From Pseudomonas benzenivorans (GTDB taxonomy: Bacteria; Pseudomonadota; Gammaproteobacteria; Pseudomonadales; Pseudomonadaceae): a stretch of DNA of 64,000 nucleotides. A program made the position numbers and the translations under genes. Below are positions 54,600 through 64,000 of the stretch, one piece after another (within the stretch, counting starts at the first letter, position 1; every line of letters begins with the position of its first letter). The notes under the pieces are model-generated. The model did not search any database. It was not told the DNA's origin and saw nothing but the letters and a program-made list of their open reading frames with translations. The stretch spans positions 248,001-312,000 of the forward strand of contig NZ_FNCT01000007.1 in assembly GCF_900100495.1 (NCBI RefSeq). The letters run 5' to 3'.

Positions 54600-54627
54600 A
54601 TTTGCACAGCATGCGCGAGGGGCTCAG

Positions 54628-55086
54628 GTGTCGAGCAAGCTAGAACAGTTGCAGGCCTTGGTGGCCCCGGTAGTCGAGGCTCTCGGCTATCAATGCTGGG
54701 GTGTCGAGTTCCTGTCGCAAGGGCGGCATTCTTTGCTGCGAATTTATATCGATAAAGCTGACGGAATCCTCATCGACGACTGCGAGATTGTCAGTCGGCA
54801 GATCAGTGGTGTCCTCGATGTCGAGGATCCGATCAGCGCGGAGTACACCCTCGAGGTGTCTTCGCCCGGCATGGATCGGCCGCTGTTCACGTTGGAGCAG
54901 TTCGCCGCTCACGCCGGCGAGCAAGTGAAGGTCAAGCTGCGTTCGCCCTTCGAAGGGCGCCGCAACTTTCAAGGTCTCCTCCGCGGTGTGGAGGAACAGG
55001 ACGTGGTGGTTCAGGTGGATGACCATGAATTCCTGTTGCCGATCGACTTGATCGACAAGGCCAATATTATCCCCAGGTTTGATTGA
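54628..55086 (+). CDS. rimP: Ribosome maturation factor RimP
   Basis: 152 residues from the GTG at 54628, spaced 7 bp from GAGG; the upstream open frame crosses two terminators and is not credible. The N-terminal domain holds [18 protein letters not shown] and [21 protein letters not shown], and the [17 protein letters not shown] motif is the family hallmark; a Sm-like C-terminal domain follows. It is needed for 30S maturation. Confidence 0.95.
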   Translation: MSSKLEQLQALVAPVVEALGYQCWGVEFLSQGRHSLLRIYIDKADGILIDDCEIVSRQISGVLDVEDPISAEYTLEVSSPGMDRPLFTLEQFAAHAGEQVKVKLRSPFEGRRNFQGLLRGVEEQDVVVQVDDHEFLLPIDLIDKANIIPRFD

Positions 55087-55152
55087 GACGCGGATCCCGC
55101 GGGGTACGCGGATTGCGTGGATCCAAATGGATTGCGAAAGGCGAGGCGTACG

Positions 55153-56634
55153 ATGAGCAAAGAAGTACTGCTGGTTGTTGAGTCGGTGTCCAACGAAAAG
55201 GGCGTACCGGCCGGCGTAATTTTCGAAGCGCTGGAATTGGCCCTGGCCACGGCGACCAAGAAGCGTTTTGAGGACGATGTCGAGTTGCGTGTGGCGATCA
55301 ACCGCCAGACCGGCAACTATGAAACCTTCCGTTGCTGGACAGTGGTTGACGAGGCCGATTTTGAAGATCCCGCGCATCAACTGACGGTCGACATGCCGCA
55401 GGCGCTGGAGGCGAATGCCAAAGTCGGCGATGTGCTCGAAGAGAAGATCGAATCCATCGAGTTCGGCCGTATCGCCGCGCAGACCGCCAAACAGGTCATC
55501 GTGCAGAAGGTTCGTGAGGCCGAGCGCGCCCAGGTGGTCGAAGCCTACCGTGAGCGTGTGGGCGAAATCATCTCCGGCACGGTAAAGAAGGTTACCCGCG
55601 ACAATGTCATCGTCGACCTGGGTAATAATGCGGAAGCCTTGCTGGCCCGCGAGGACATCATCGCCCGCGAGACCTTCCGGGTCGGCGCCCGGGTGCGCGC
55701 ACTGCTCAAGGAAATCCGTACCGAGAATCGCGGTCCGCAACTGATTCTCTCGCGCACCGCGCCGGAAATGCTGATCGAGCTGTTCCGCATCGAGGTGCCG
55801 GAGATTGCCGAAGAGCTGATCGAAGTCATGGCTGCCTCCCGTGATCCGGGTTCGCGCGCCAAGATCGCGGTGCGCTCCAAGGACAAGCGTATCGACCCGC
55901 AAGGTGCCTGTATCGGCATGCGCGGTTCGCGGGTGCAGGCGGTCTCTGGCGAGTTGGGTGGCGAGCGGGTGGACATCGTGCTGTGGGATGACAATCCGGC
56001 GCAGTTCGTGATCAACGCCATGTCGCCGGCCGAAGTCGCGGCGATCATCGTCGACGAAGATGCCCATGCCATGGACATCGCCGTTGGCGAAGACAACCTG
56101 GCCCAGGCCATCGGTCGCGGCGGTCAGAACGTGCGTTTGGCCAGTCAGCTGACTGGCTGGACGCTGAACGTGATGACCGAGGCGGACATCCAGGCCAAGC
56201 AACAGGCGGAAACCGGCGACATCCTGCAGAACTTCATCGATGAGCTGGAAGTCGACGAAGAGCTGGCCCAGGTGTTGGTCGAGGAAGGCTTTACCAGCCT
56301 GGAAGAAATCGCCTACGTGCCGATGGAAGAGATGCTCAGCATCGACGGCTTCGATGAAGAGATCGTCAACGAGCTGCGTTCGCGGGCCAAAGACCGCCTG
56401 CTGACCAAAGCCATCGCCACCGAAGAAAAACTGGCAGACGCCCACCCGGCCGAAGACCTGCTCTCACTCGAGGGCATGGACAAAGGCTTGGCGCAGGAAC
56501 TGGCAGTGCGCGGTGTGATTACCCGCGAAGACCTGGCCGAGCAGTCGATTGACGACCTGCTCGACATCGACGGCATCGACCAAGAGCGTGCCGGCAAGCT
56601 GATCATGGCCGCCCGAGCCCATTGGTTCGAGTAA
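55153..56634 (+). CDS. nusA: Transcription termination/antitermination factor NusA
   Basis: 493 residues from the ATG at 55153 ([19 protein letters not shown]). The N-terminal polymerase-binding domain (1-125) leads to an S1 domain (about 135-200, [20 protein letters not shown]), then two KH domains (200-345; [11 protein letters not shown] and [15 protein letters not shown]) and two C-terminal acidic HhH repeats (near 360-490) that regulate RNA binding and contact the polymerase alpha subunit and N protein. It slows pausing polymerase and tunes termination. It may control its own leader, which has two terminators. Confidence 0.98.
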   Translation: MSKEVLLVVESVSNEKGVPAGVIFEALELALATATKKRFEDDVELRVAINRQTGNYETFRCWTVVDEADFEDPAHQLTVDMPQALEANAKVGDVLEEKIESIEFGRIAAQTAKQVIVQKVREAERAQVVEAYRERVGEIISGTVKKVTRDNVIVDLGNNAEALLAREDIIARETFRVGARVRALLKEIRTENRGPQLILSRTAPEMLIELFRIEVPEIAEELIEVMAASRDPGSRAKIAVRSKDKRIDPQGACIGMRGSRVQAVSGELGGERVDIVLWDDNPAQFVINAMSPAEVAAIIVDEDAHAMDIAVGEDNLAQAIGRGGQNVRLASQLTGWTLNVMTEADIQAKQQAETGDILQNFIDELEVDEELAQVLVEEGFTSLEEIAYVPMEEMLSIDGFDEEIVNELRSRAKDRLLTKAIATEEKLADAHPAEDLLSLEGMDKGLAQELAVRGVITREDLAEQSIDDLLDIDGIDQERAGKLIMAARAHWFE

Positions 56635-56660
56635 GCTTTACGGCCTGAGGAGAGAAGTGC

Positions 56661-59147
56661 ATGTCGCAAGTCACGGTGAAAGAACTGGCCCAAGTGGTCG
56701 ACACACCGGTAGAGCGCCTGCTGCAGCAGATGCGTGAGGCGGGTTTGCCGCACAGCAGTGCCGAGCAAGTTGTCACCGATAACGAGAAGCAAGCCCTGCT
56801 TGCGCATCTCAAGAGCAGTCACGGCGATAAGGTCGAAGAGCCGCGCAAGATCACCTTGCAGCGCAAGACCACCAGCACCCTGCGGGTGGCCGGCAGCAAG
56901 ACCATCAGCGTCGAGGTGCGCAAGAAGAAGACCTTCGTCAAGCGTAGCGCGGAAGAGATCGAGGCCGAGAAGCAGCGCGAGCTGGCGGAGCAGCGTGCGG
57001 CTGCCGAAGCGGCGCGGCTGAAGGCCGAGGAAGAGGCCAAGCGTCGCGCCGAGGAAGACGCGCAGCGTCAGCCTGCAGCTCCCAAGGTGGCGGAAGCGGC
57101 ACCTGAGCCGGCTTCGGCTACGGTAATCGAACTGCCTGTGGCGGCCCCGGTTGTCGAGGAGCGCAAGAAGGAAGAGCCGCGTCGCGCCGACAAGGTGCGC
57201 AGCGACGAAGTTGATCGCCGTGGCGAGCGCAAGACCGCCCAGCACCGCCCCGCCGTCAAGGAAAAGGCGCCTGCCCCGCGTGTCGCCCCGCGCACCATTG
57301 ATGAGGAAAGCGACGGTTTCCGTCGTGGCGGCCGCGGCAAGGCCAAGCTGAAGAAGCGCAACCAGCACGGCTTCCAGAGCCCGACTGGGCCGATCGTGCG
57401 TGATGTCGCCATTGGCGAAACCATCACCGTCGGTGAGCTGGCTCAGCAGATGTCGGTGAAAGCCGCTGAAGTGATCAAGTTCATGTTCAAGATGGGCACC
57501 CCGGTGACCATCAACCAGGTGCTGGATCAGGAAACTGCCCAGTTGATCGCCGAAGAGCTGGGCCACAAGGTCAAGCTGGTCAGCGACAACGCCCTGGAAG
57601 AGCAACTGGCCGCCTCCCTGAAGTTCGAAGGGGAAGCGATTTCCCGGGCGCCGGTGGTAACCGTCATGGGCCACGTCGACCACGGCAAGACCTCGTTGCT
57701 CGACTATATCCGTCGCGCCAAGGTCGCCGCCGGTGAAGCGGGTGGCATTACCCAGCACATCGGTGCCTACCACGTGGAAACCGACCGCGGCATGGTCACT
57801 TTCCTCGATACCCCGGGCCACGCCGCGTTTACCCAGATGCGTGCCCGTGGCGCCAAGGCCACCGACATCGTGATCCTGGTAGTGGCGGCGGACGACGGTG
57901 TGATGCCGCAGACCGAAGAAGCGGTGCAGCACGCGAAAGCCGCGGGCGTTCCGCTGGTGGTCGCGGTGAACAAGATCGACAAGCCGGGCGCCGATCTCGA
58001 CCGGATCAAGAACGACCTGGCGGCCCGTGAGGTGATTCCGGAAGAGTGGGGTGGCAACACCCAGTTCGTCCCGGTTTCGGCGAAGGTCGGTACTGGCGTC
58101 GACGAGCTGCTCGAGGCGGTATTGCTGCAGGCCGAAGTTCTCGAACTCAAGGCCACGCCGTCTGCCCCGGGGCGTGGCGTGGTGGTCGAATCGCGTCTGG
58201 ACAAGGGCCGTGGCCCGGTCGCCACGGTACTGGTGCAGGATGGCACCCTGCGTCAAGGCGATATGATCCTGGTCGGCTCCAACTATGGCCGCATCCGCGC
58301 CATGCTCGACGAGAACGGCAAGCCGGTGAAAGAAGCCGGTCCGTCGATCCCGGTCGAGATCCTCGGCCTGGATGGTACGCCGGACGCCGGCGACGAGATG
58401 ACCGTGGTGGCTGACGAGAAGAAGGCGCGCGAAGTGGCACTGTTCCGTCAGGGCAAGTTCCGCGAGGTCAAACTGGCCCGTGCCCACGCCGGCAAGCTGG
58501 AGAACATCTTCGAAAGCATGGGGCAGGACGAGAAGAAAACCCTCAATATCGTCCTCAAGGCCGACGTGCGTGGTTCGCTGGAAGCCCTGCAGGGCTCGCT
58601 CGGCAGCCTGGGTAACGAGGAAGTGCAAGTGCGTGTGGTCGGTGGCGGCGTCGGTGGTATCACCGAATCCGATGCCAACCTGGCGCTGGCCTCCAACGCG
58701 GTACTGTTCGGCTTCAACGTGCGCGCCGATGCGGGCGCACGCAAGATCGTCGAGCAGGAAGGTCTGGATATGCGTTACTACAACGTGATCTACGACATCA
58801 TCGAAGACGTCAAGAAGGCCCTCACCGGCATGCTCGGCAGCGATGTTCGCGAGAACATCCTGGGGATCGCCGAAGTTCGCGACGTGTTCCGTTCGCCGAA
58901 GTTCGGCGCGGTGGCCGGTTGCATGGTGCTCGAAGGTGTCGTGCACCGAAACCGGCCGATCCGCGTGCTGCGTGAAGACGTGGTGATCTTCGAGGGCGAG
59001 CTGGAATCCCTGCGCCGCTTCAAGGACGACATGTCCGAGGTGCGGGCCGGCATGGAGTGCGGTATCGCCGTGAAGAGCTACAACGACGTCAAGGTCGGCG
59101 ACAAGATCGAAGTGTTCGAAAAGGTCCAAGTGGCTCGTAGCTTGTAA
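56661..59147 (+). CDS. infB: Translation initiation factor IF-2
   Basis: 828 residues. An N-terminal IF2-N domain (1-55) is followed by a charged Lys/Glu/Arg/Ala-rich linker (about 95-240) and a second IF2-N-like region (near 250-310). The GTPase core has G1 GHVDHGKTS near 337, G3 DTPGH, G4 NKID and G5 SAK. Domains II, III and IV bind fMet-tRNA. Internal start codons may give the shorter isoforms seen in other bacteria, but I cannot tell which. It is 26 bp after nusA. Confidence 0.98.
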   Translation: MSQVTVKELAQVVDTPVERLLQQMREAGLPHSSAEQVVTDNEKQALLAHLKSSHGDKVEEPRKITLQRKTTSTLRVAGSKTISVEVRKKKTFVKRSAEEIEAEKQRELAEQRAAAEAARLKAEEEAKRRAEEDAQRQPAAPKVAEAAPEPASATVIELPVAAPVVEERKKEEPRRADKVRSDEVDRRGERKTAQHRPAVKEKAPAPRVAPRTIDEESDGFRRGGRGKAKLKKRNQHGFQSPTGPIVRDVAIGETITVGELAQQMSVKAAEVIKFMFKMGTPVTINQVLDQETAQLIAEELGHKVKLVSDNALEEQLAASLKFEGEAISRAPVVTVMGHVDHGKTSLLDYIRRAKVAAGEAGGITQHIGAYHVETDRGMVTFLDTPGHAAFTQMRARGAKATDIVILVVAADDGVMPQTEEAVQHAKAAGVPLVVAVNKIDKPGADLDRIKNDLAAREVIPEEWGGNTQFVPVSAKVGTGVDELLEAVLLQAEVLELKATPSAPGRGVVVESRLDKGRGPVATVLVQDGTLRQGDMILVGSNYGRIRAMLDENGKPVKEAGPSIPVEILGLDGTPDAGDEMTVVADEKKAREVALFRQGKFREVKLARAHAGKLENIFESMGQDEKKTLNIVLKADVRGSLEALQGSLGSLGNEEVQVRVVGGGVGGITESDANLALASNAVLFGFNVRADAGARKIVEQEGLDMRYYNVIYDIIEDVKKALTGMLGSDVRENILGIAEVRDVFRSPKFGAVAGCMVLEGVVHRNRPIRVLREDVVIFEGELESLRRFKDDMSEVRAGMECGIAVKSYNDVKVGDKIEVFEKVQVARSL

Positions 59148-59256
59148 GCACGGGTTGCACAACGCAGCGCCCGGCCCCGCTTTCTGCGCGGCCGGGCGTT
59201 TGCCGCTATTAGGCCCGATGCTTTCAGCGCGTCGCGGCGAGTGAAGGGTGGTAGAG

Positions 59257-59655
59257 ATGGCAAAAGACTATAGCCGTACCCAGCGTATCGGCGACCAGAT
59301 GCAGCGCGAGCTGGCGCAGCTGATCCGCCGCGAAGTCAAGGATCCACGACTGGGGCTGGTGACCATCACTGCGGTGGAGGTCAGTCGCGACGTCGGGCAC
59401 GCAAAGATTTTCATCACCGTGATGGCCGCCGAAGACGCCACCGACAACGTTACGCAGAGCCTCAGGGTGCTCAACGATGCGGCCGGTTTCCTGCGCATGC
59501 AGTTGGGCAAGGCCATGAAGCTGCGCAGCGTGCCACAGTTGCATTTCCACTACGACGAGAGCGTCCTGCGCGGCGCCCACCTGTCGGCGCTGATCGAGCG
59601 TGCGGTGGCCGAAGACAGCCAGCATGGCGCCACCAAGACCGAGGCCGGGGAGTAA
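59257..59655 (+). CDS. rbfA: 30S ribosome-binding factor RbfA
   Basis: 132 residues from the ATG at 59257 ([20 protein letters not shown]); a GTG nine bases earlier is possible. The KH-like fold shows [24 protein letters not shown] and the conserved kinked helix [20 protein letters not shown]. It assists late 16S rRNA processing and cold adaptation. It comes 109 bp after infB and 4 bp before truB. Confidence 0.96.
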   Translation: MAKDYSRTQRIGDQMQRELAQLIRREVKDPRLGLVTITAVEVSRDVGHAKIFITVMAAEDATDNVTQSLRVLNDAAGFLRMQLGKAMKLRSVPQLHFHYDESVLRGAHLSALIERAVAEDSQHGATKTEAGE

Positions 59656-59659
59656 GCGC

Positions 59660-60577
59660 GTGGCCCAAGTCAAACGTATTCGCCGCGCGGTCGACGGCAT
59701 CATCCTGCTGGATAAGCCGCGTGGCTTCAGTTCCAACGCCGCGCTGCAAAAGGTCCGTTGGCTGCTCAATGCCGAGAAAGCCGGCCACACCGGCAGTCTC
59801 GATCCACTGGCGACCGGCGTGCTGCCGCTGTGCTTCGGCGAGGCGACCAAGTTTTCCCAGTATTTGCTGGATGCCGACAAGGGCTATGAAACCCTGGTGC
59901 AGTTGGGCGTCACCACCACCACCGGCGATGCCGAAGGCGAGGTGCTGGAGCGTCGTCCGGTGACCGTTGGTCGTGCGGATATCGAAGCGCTGCTGCCGCG
60001 TTTTCGTGGGCAAATCAGCCAGATACCGCCGATGTACTCGGCCTTGAAGCGTGATGGTCAGCCGCTGTACAAGCTGGCGCGCGCCGGTGAAGTGGTGGAG
60101 CGCGAGCCGCGTTCTGTTACTATTGCGCGCTTGGAATTACTGGGCTGCGAGGCGGAGCAGGCGCGCCTGGCGGTCGATTGCAGCAAAGGCACCTATATCC
60201 GCACCCTGGTCGAGAACCTCGGCCAGCTTTTAGGCTGCGGTGCCCATGTGGCCGAGCTGCGTCGGACCAAGGCCGGCCCCTTCAGCCTGGCGCAGACCGT
60301 CAGCCTGGAAGAGCTGGAGCAGGCCCATGCCGAGGGTGGCCATGCGGCCCTGGATCGCTTTCTCCTGCCGGTGGACAGTGGCCTGCAGCATTGGCCGCTG
60401 TTGCAGCTTTCCGAGCACAGTGCGTTCTATTGGCTGCAAGGGCAGCCGGTTCGCGCACCCGAGGCGCCGAAGTTCGGCATGCTGCGGGTGCAGGATCACA
60501 CTGGCCGCTTCATCGGCATCGGTGAAGTGAGTGAAGACGGGCGCATTGCGCCGCGTCGCTTGATTCGGTCGGTATGA
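59660..60577 (+). CDS. truB: tRNA pseudouridine(55) synthase TruB
   Basis: 305 residues from the GTG at 59660, after GGGGAG; the earlier ATG lies inside rbfA in another frame. The N-terminal [20 protein letters not shown] and the catalytic motif [19 protein letters not shown] (Asp near 46) are clear, as is the [13 protein letters not shown] block, and a PUA-like domain ends the protein. It makes pseudouridine 55 in the T arm of tRNAs. Confidence 0.97.
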   Translation: MAQVKRIRRAVDGIILLDKPRGFSSNAALQKVRWLLNAEKAGHTGSLDPLATGVLPLCFGEATKFSQYLLDADKGYETLVQLGVTTTTGDAEGEVLERRPVTVGRADIEALLPRFRGQISQIPPMYSALKRDGQPLYKLARAGEVVEREPRSVTIARLELLGCEAEQARLAVDCSKGTYIRTLVENLGQLLGCGAHVAELRRTKAGPFSLAQTVSLEELEQAHAEGGHAALDRFLLPVDSGLQHWPLLQLSEHSAFYWLQGQPVRAPEAPKFGMLRVQDHTGRFIGIGEVSEDGRIAPRRLIRSV

Positions 60578-60733
60578 CCGGAACGGGTGGTCGAGAACCT
60601 CTGGTTCTCGGCGGCCCGTATCGAGGGTGGCTGTCAATAGGCACGGTCATTCCTCCTTTTAAAACACGGGAAGCGATTCCCGGCCTATTGGAACTGCTGC
60701 CTGCAGCGGTTTCCTAACTGAGAGGACGCCCAC

Positions 60734-61003
60734 ATGGCACTCAGCGTTGAAGAAAAAGCCCAGATCGTTAACGACTACAAGCAAGCTGAAGGCGACACCG
60801 GTAGCCCGGAAGTGCAGGTTGCCCTGCTGTCCGCCAACATCAACAAGCTGCAAGGCCACTTCAAGGCCAACGGTAAAGACCACCACTCGCGTCGTGGCCT
60901 GATCCGTATGGTTAACCAGCGTCGCAAGCTGCTGGACTACCTGAAGGGCAAGGACAGCAGTCGTTACAGCGCCCTGATCGGTCGCCTGGGTCTGCGTCGC
61001 TAA
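60734..61003 (+). CDS. rpsO: 30S ribosomal protein S15
   Basis: 89 residues, full length, with the four-helix pattern [58 protein letters not shown] and a basic end. It binds the 16S central domain. The 156-bp leader holds stems at 60592-60610 (CGAGAACC / GGTTCTCG) and 60667-60682 (CGGGAA / TTCCCG) that could end truB messages or serve autoregulation by S15, known in E. coli. Confidence 0.98.
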   Translation: MALSVEEKAQIVNDYKQAEGDTGSPEVQVALLSANINKLQGHFKANGKDHHSRRGLIRMVNQRRKLLDYLKGKDSSRYSALIGRLGLRR

Positions 61004-61030
61004 GCAATGCTTACGCGTAGCTGAATGCCG

Positions 61031-61068
61031 AAGCTGGAAGTGGGGCGCGTCCCTGCTTCCAGCTTTTG
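61031..61068 (+). terminator. Terminator between rpsO and pnp
   Basis: A 15-bp stem (outer arms AAGCTGGAAG / CTTCCAGCTT, two G-T wobbles inside) with a 5-base loop and a short T run. It lies 28 bp past rpsO; partial read-through would feed pnp, and the stem could also be an RNase III target. Confidence 0.8.
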
Positions 61069-61177
61069 CCTTTCAGCTTTCCGCGTTTTTGGACGCCCCC
61101 GGGTCCGACTCCCAGGGTTGCCCACGAATTCTGCAAGAACCGCTTTCCCCCAAGGCAACGAAGAGAAGGAAAACACC

Positions 61178-63283
61178 GTGAACCCGGTAATCAAGAAATT
61201 CCAGTTCGGTCAGTCGACCGTCACCCTCGAGACTGGCCGTATCGCCCGTCAAGCCAGCGGCGCTGTGCTGGTCACCGTCGACGACGACGTCAGCGTCCTG
61301 GTGACCGTGGTCGGCGCGAAGACTGCCGACCCCAGCAAAGGCTTCTTCCCGCTGTCCGTGCACTACCAGGAAAAGACCTACGCCGCCGGCAAGATCCCCG
61401 GCGGTTTCTTCAAGCGTGAAGGCCGTCCTTCCGAGAAGGAAACCCTGACCTCGCGCCTGATCGATCGGCCGATCCGTCCGCTGTTCCCGGAAGGCTTCAT
61501 GAACGAAGTGCAGGTCGTCTGCACCGTGGTTTCCACCAGCAAGAAGACCGATCCGGACGTCGCCGCGATGATCGGTACCTCGGCGGCCCTGGCCATCTCC
61601 GGGATCCCCTTCGACGGCCCGATCGGCGCGGCGCGGGTGGCCTTCCACGAGAGCACCGGCTACCTGCTGAACCCGACGTACGAGCAGCTCAAGGCCTCCA
61701 GCCTGGACATGGTCGTGGCCGGCACCGAAGAAGCCGTGCTGATGGTCGAGTCGGAAGCCAAGGAACTGACCGAAGACCAGATGCTCGGTGCCGTACTGTT
61801 CGCCCACGAAGAATTCCAGTCGGTGATCAAGGCCGTTAAGGAACTGGCTGCCGAAGCGGCCAAGCCGACCTGGGACTGGCAGCCTGCGGCGAAGAACACC
61901 GTGCTGCTGGATGCCATTCGCAGCGAGTTCGGCGCGGAAATCTCCAAGGCCTACACCATCACCGTCAAGCAGCAGCGCTACAACCGCCTGGGCGAGCTGC
62001 GTGACCAGATCGTCGCCAAGCTCTCCGGCGCAGAAGGCCAGCCGTCCGCCGGCGAAGTGAAAGAGGCGTTCGGCGAGATCGAATACCGTACCGTGCGCGA
62101 GAACATCGTCAACGGTCAGCCGCGTATCGACGGTCGCGACACCCGCACCGTGCGTCCGCTGGCCATCGAGGTCGGCGTGCTGCCGAAGACCCACGGTTCG
62201 GCGTTGTTCACCCGTGGCGAAACCCAGGCCCTGGTGGTCGCCACCCTGGGCACCGCGCGCGACGCTCAGTTGCTCGACACCCTCGAAGGCGAGAAGAAGG
62301 ACCCCTTCATGCTGCACTACAACTTCCCGCCGTTCTCGGTCGGCGAGTGTGGTCGCATGGGTGGCGCCGGTCGCCGCGAAATCGGTCACGGCCGCCTGGC
62401 TCGCCGCAGCGTCTCGGCCATGCTGCCGAGCGCCGACGAGTTCCCCTACACCATCCGCGTGGTGTCGGAGATCACCGAATCCAACGGTTCCAGCTCCATG
62501 GCCTCGGTCTGCGGTGCGTCCCTGGCGCTGATGGACGCCGGTGTGCCGATGAAGGCACCGGTCGCCGGCATCGCCATGGGCCTGGTCAAGGAAGGCGAGA
62601 AGTTCGCCGTGCTGACCGACATCCTCGGTGACGAGGACCACCTCGGCGACATGGACTTCAAGGTCGCCGGTACCGCCAAGGGCGTCACCGCGCTGCAGAT
62701 GGACATCAAGATCCAGGGCATCACCGAGGAGATCATGGAAATCGCCCTGGGCCAGGCCCTGGAAGCGCGCCTGAACATCCTCGGCCAGATGAACCAGGTG
62801 ATCGCCCAGTCGCGTAGCGAGCTGTCGGCCAACGCGCCGACCATGATCGCCATGAAGATCGACCAGGACAAGATCCGTGACGTGATCGGCAAGGGTGGCG
62901 CGACCATCCGTGGCATCTGCGAAGAGACCAAGGCGTCGATCGACATCGAAGACGACGGCACCATCAAGATCTTCGGCGAAACCAAGGAAGCGGCCGAGGC
63001 TGCGCGTCAGCGCGTGCTGGGCATCACCGCCGAGGCCGAAATCGGCAAGATCTACGTCGGCAAGGTCGAGCGCATCGTCGACTTCGGCGCCTTCGTCAAC
63101 ATCCTGCCGGGCAAGGACGGCCTGGTGCACATCTCGATGCTCAGCGATCAGCGTGTCGAGAAAGTCACCGACGTGCTGAAGGAAGGCCAGGAAGTGAAGG
63201 TACTGGTACTGGACGTGGACAACCGCGGCCGTATCAAGCTGTCGATCAAGGACGTGGCGGCGGCTGAGGCTTCGGGCGTTTAA
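61178..63283 (+). CDS. pnp: Polynucleotide phosphorylase
   Basis: 701 residues from the GTG at 61178, preceded by AAGAGAAGGA; the frame is open earlier through the rpsO terminator, which cannot be coding. Two RNase PH domains flank a helical linker; the second holds the phosphate site and catalytic Asp residues ([38 protein letters not shown]). KH ([19 protein letters not shown] near 560) and S1 ([19 protein letters not shown] near 625) domains end the protein. It degrades RNA 3'-5' with phosphate and is part of the degradosome. Confidence 0.98.
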   Translation: MNPVIKKFQFGQSTVTLETGRIARQASGAVLVTVDDDVSVLVTVVGAKTADPSKGFFPLSVHYQEKTYAAGKIPGGFFKREGRPSEKETLTSRLIDRPIRPLFPEGFMNEVQVVCTVVSTSKKTDPDVAAMIGTSAALAISGIPFDGPIGAARVAFHESTGYLLNPTYEQLKASSLDMVVAGTEEAVLMVESEAKELTEDQMLGAVLFAHEEFQSVIKAVKELAAEAAKPTWDWQPAAKNTVLLDAIRSEFGAEISKAYTITVKQQRYNRLGELRDQIVAKLSGAEGQPSAGEVKEAFGEIEYRTVRENIVNGQPRIDGRDTRTVRPLAIEVGVLPKTHGSALFTRGETQALVVATLGTARDAQLLDTLEGEKKDPFMLHYNFPPFSVGECGRMGGAGRREIGHGRLARRSVSAMLPSADEFPYTIRVVSEITESNGSSSMASVCGASLALMDAGVPMKAPVAGIAMGLVKEGEKFAVLTDILGDEDHLGDMDFKVAGTAKGVTALQMDIKIQGITEEIMEIALGQALEARLNILGQMNQVIAQSRSELSANAPTMIAMKIDQDKIRDVIGKGGATIRGICEETKASIDIEDDGTIKIFGETKEAAEAARQRVLGITAEAEIGKIYVGKVERIVDFGAFVNILPGKDGLVHISMLSDQRVEKVTDVLKEGQEVKVLVLDVDNRGRIKLSIKDVAAAEASGV

Positions 63284-63310
63284 TACCGAACTGGCGTCAT
63301 GTTAAGAACG

Positions 63311-63336
63311 AGGGCCGCATTGCGGCCCTTTTTTTT
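63311..63336 (+). terminator. Terminator of pnp
   Basis: 8-bp stem AGGGCCGC / GCGGCCCT around ATT, followed by eight Ts. It closes the housekeeping block. Confidence 0.9.
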
Positions 63337-63371
63337 GGGGGGGGCATCGCATTTTTGTGGGGAAGGTGGGC

Positions 63372-63972
63372 TTGACCCCGGACTGGCAAATTTGTGCGTA
63401 TCAGCCGATGGCTTGGCATGGCCCATTAACGCGTGTGCTGAACGTTTGGGTTGCGCCCCTCACGGGCGCCACACCTTTCTTGCTTGCCCAAGAAAGGTGT
63501 GCCAAAGAAGGGCACCCGGCATCCGGCCCCGGCTACGCCGAGGTTCCCTCGCTCCGGTGCTGCTCCGGGGGCCGGCTTACAAGGGCCATCCCTGGCCCTT
63601 TAAGCGGGGCCGCCATCGGTATCTCGCCGCATCCATGCGGCTCGTCCCCCTGCGCAACACCTACGCTCGGCCTCCTGACCGGACCGATCCACGAGCTTGC
63701 AAGACGCCCACAGGATCGAACTCGGCGGCGCCTGGTTGTTTGCTCTTTCTCTTGAGCCGCGATCATTCAGACGACGCCCAAGTCCCCTTCAGGAGGGAAA
63801 CGTAGCGAAGCGAAGTAGCAGCTGCAGGCTGGCCCGCAGGGTAAGCGCAGCGAATCAAGTGACTCGCCCGTGAGGGGCGAAACCAGAACCCTGGTTCGAC
63901 ACGTTAATGAACCAGTTCCAGAAGCAGAGAGCGCCGTGATCAGAAAACACAAACTTGCCAGTCCGGTGTCAA
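63372..63972. repeat. About 600-bp segment bounded by long imperfect inverted repeats, no clear gene
   Basis: The left end (63372-63468) and right end (63865-63972) are inverted copies. TTGACCCCGGACTGGCAAAT at 63372 and onward matches the complement of 63948-63972 with two differences in 25 bases. CATTAACG at 63424 pairs with CGTTAATG at 63902. The inner 20 bases (63449-63468 with 63865-63884) match at 19, including CGCCCCTCACGGGCG. The interior carries hairpins at 63470-63501 (13-bp perfect stem), 63581-63600 and 63626-63641. Short open frames cross it on both strands but read through the stems and show no domain. It may be a miniature mobile element, a dispersed repeat or a structured RNA. 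Confidence 0.6.
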
Positions 63973-64000
63973 TCGGCACTTCCCCGAAATTCCGCGTAGA

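Noticed and set aside
63299..63979. Several short open frames after pnp on both strands
   Set aside because: They read through stem-loops and the inverted repeats and show no domain; I treat the region as a non-coding repeat.

Overview
The window is a high-GC gammaproteobacterial chromosome segment, almost certainly Pseudomonas or a close relative. The block from smpB to pnp has the order I know from P. aeruginosa, the tmRNA encodes the tag ANDDNYALAA, and Pseudomonas-type REP palindromes are scattered through it. There is no rRNA, no CRISPR array and no intact mobile element.

Layout. (1) 1-5113: the end of an envelope export module, with a DUF1329 protein (cut by the window edge), a YCF48/BNR-repeat protein, an RND/MMPL transporter and a DUF1097 membrane protein, closed by a terminator. 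(2) 5249-7174: a chemoreceptor. (3) 7340-18129: an accessory catabolic island. A GntR/FCD regulator is followed by two divergent operons. The minus operon holds a fumarylacetoacetate-type hydrolase, a VOC protein with a possible extradiol metal site, an aldehyde dehydrogenase and an MhpA-like flavin hydroxylase. The plus operon holds a DUF1185 protein, an MDR dehydrogenase, a cupin, a thiolase, an FMN reductase and probably an unknown exported protein. A shared TTTTTGYGCATAAAA motif lies upstream of the regulator and in the divergent promoter region, so the set is probably one regulon for an aromatic or cyclic substrate that I cannot name. (4) 18230-18831: tmRNA (ssrA, minus strand) with an integrase N-terminal remnant just past its 3' end, the scar of an island that used ssrA as attachment site. 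(5) 19179-22352: a hybrid sensor kinase and a small exported protein. (6) 22488-31333: lactate utilisation, with lldP, lutABC-type subunits and a D-lactate dehydrogenase on the minus strand and lldR divergent, with clear LldR operators.

(7) 31503-63336: conserved housekeeping block. It runs smpB, an NSS transporter, ratA-rnfH, bamE, fur, recN (with a LexA box), grpE-dnaK-dnaJ (with a sigma-32 promoter), dapB, carAB with an attenuator-like leader, greA, a small membrane gene, yhbY, rlmE, ftsH, folP, glmM, tpiA, secG, tRNA-Leu(GAG), tRNA-fMet, rimP-nusA-infB-rbfA-truB-rpsO and pnp. These genes cover trans-translation, outer-membrane assembly, iron control, DNA repair, protein quality control, carbamoyl phosphate supply, and translation and RNA turnover.

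(8) 63337-64000: no convincing gene. About 600 bp are bounded by long imperfect inverted repeats and packed with hairpins, possibly an undescribed miniature element or structured RNA. This element, the uncharacterised catabolic island and the carA leader are the most interesting parts of the window.
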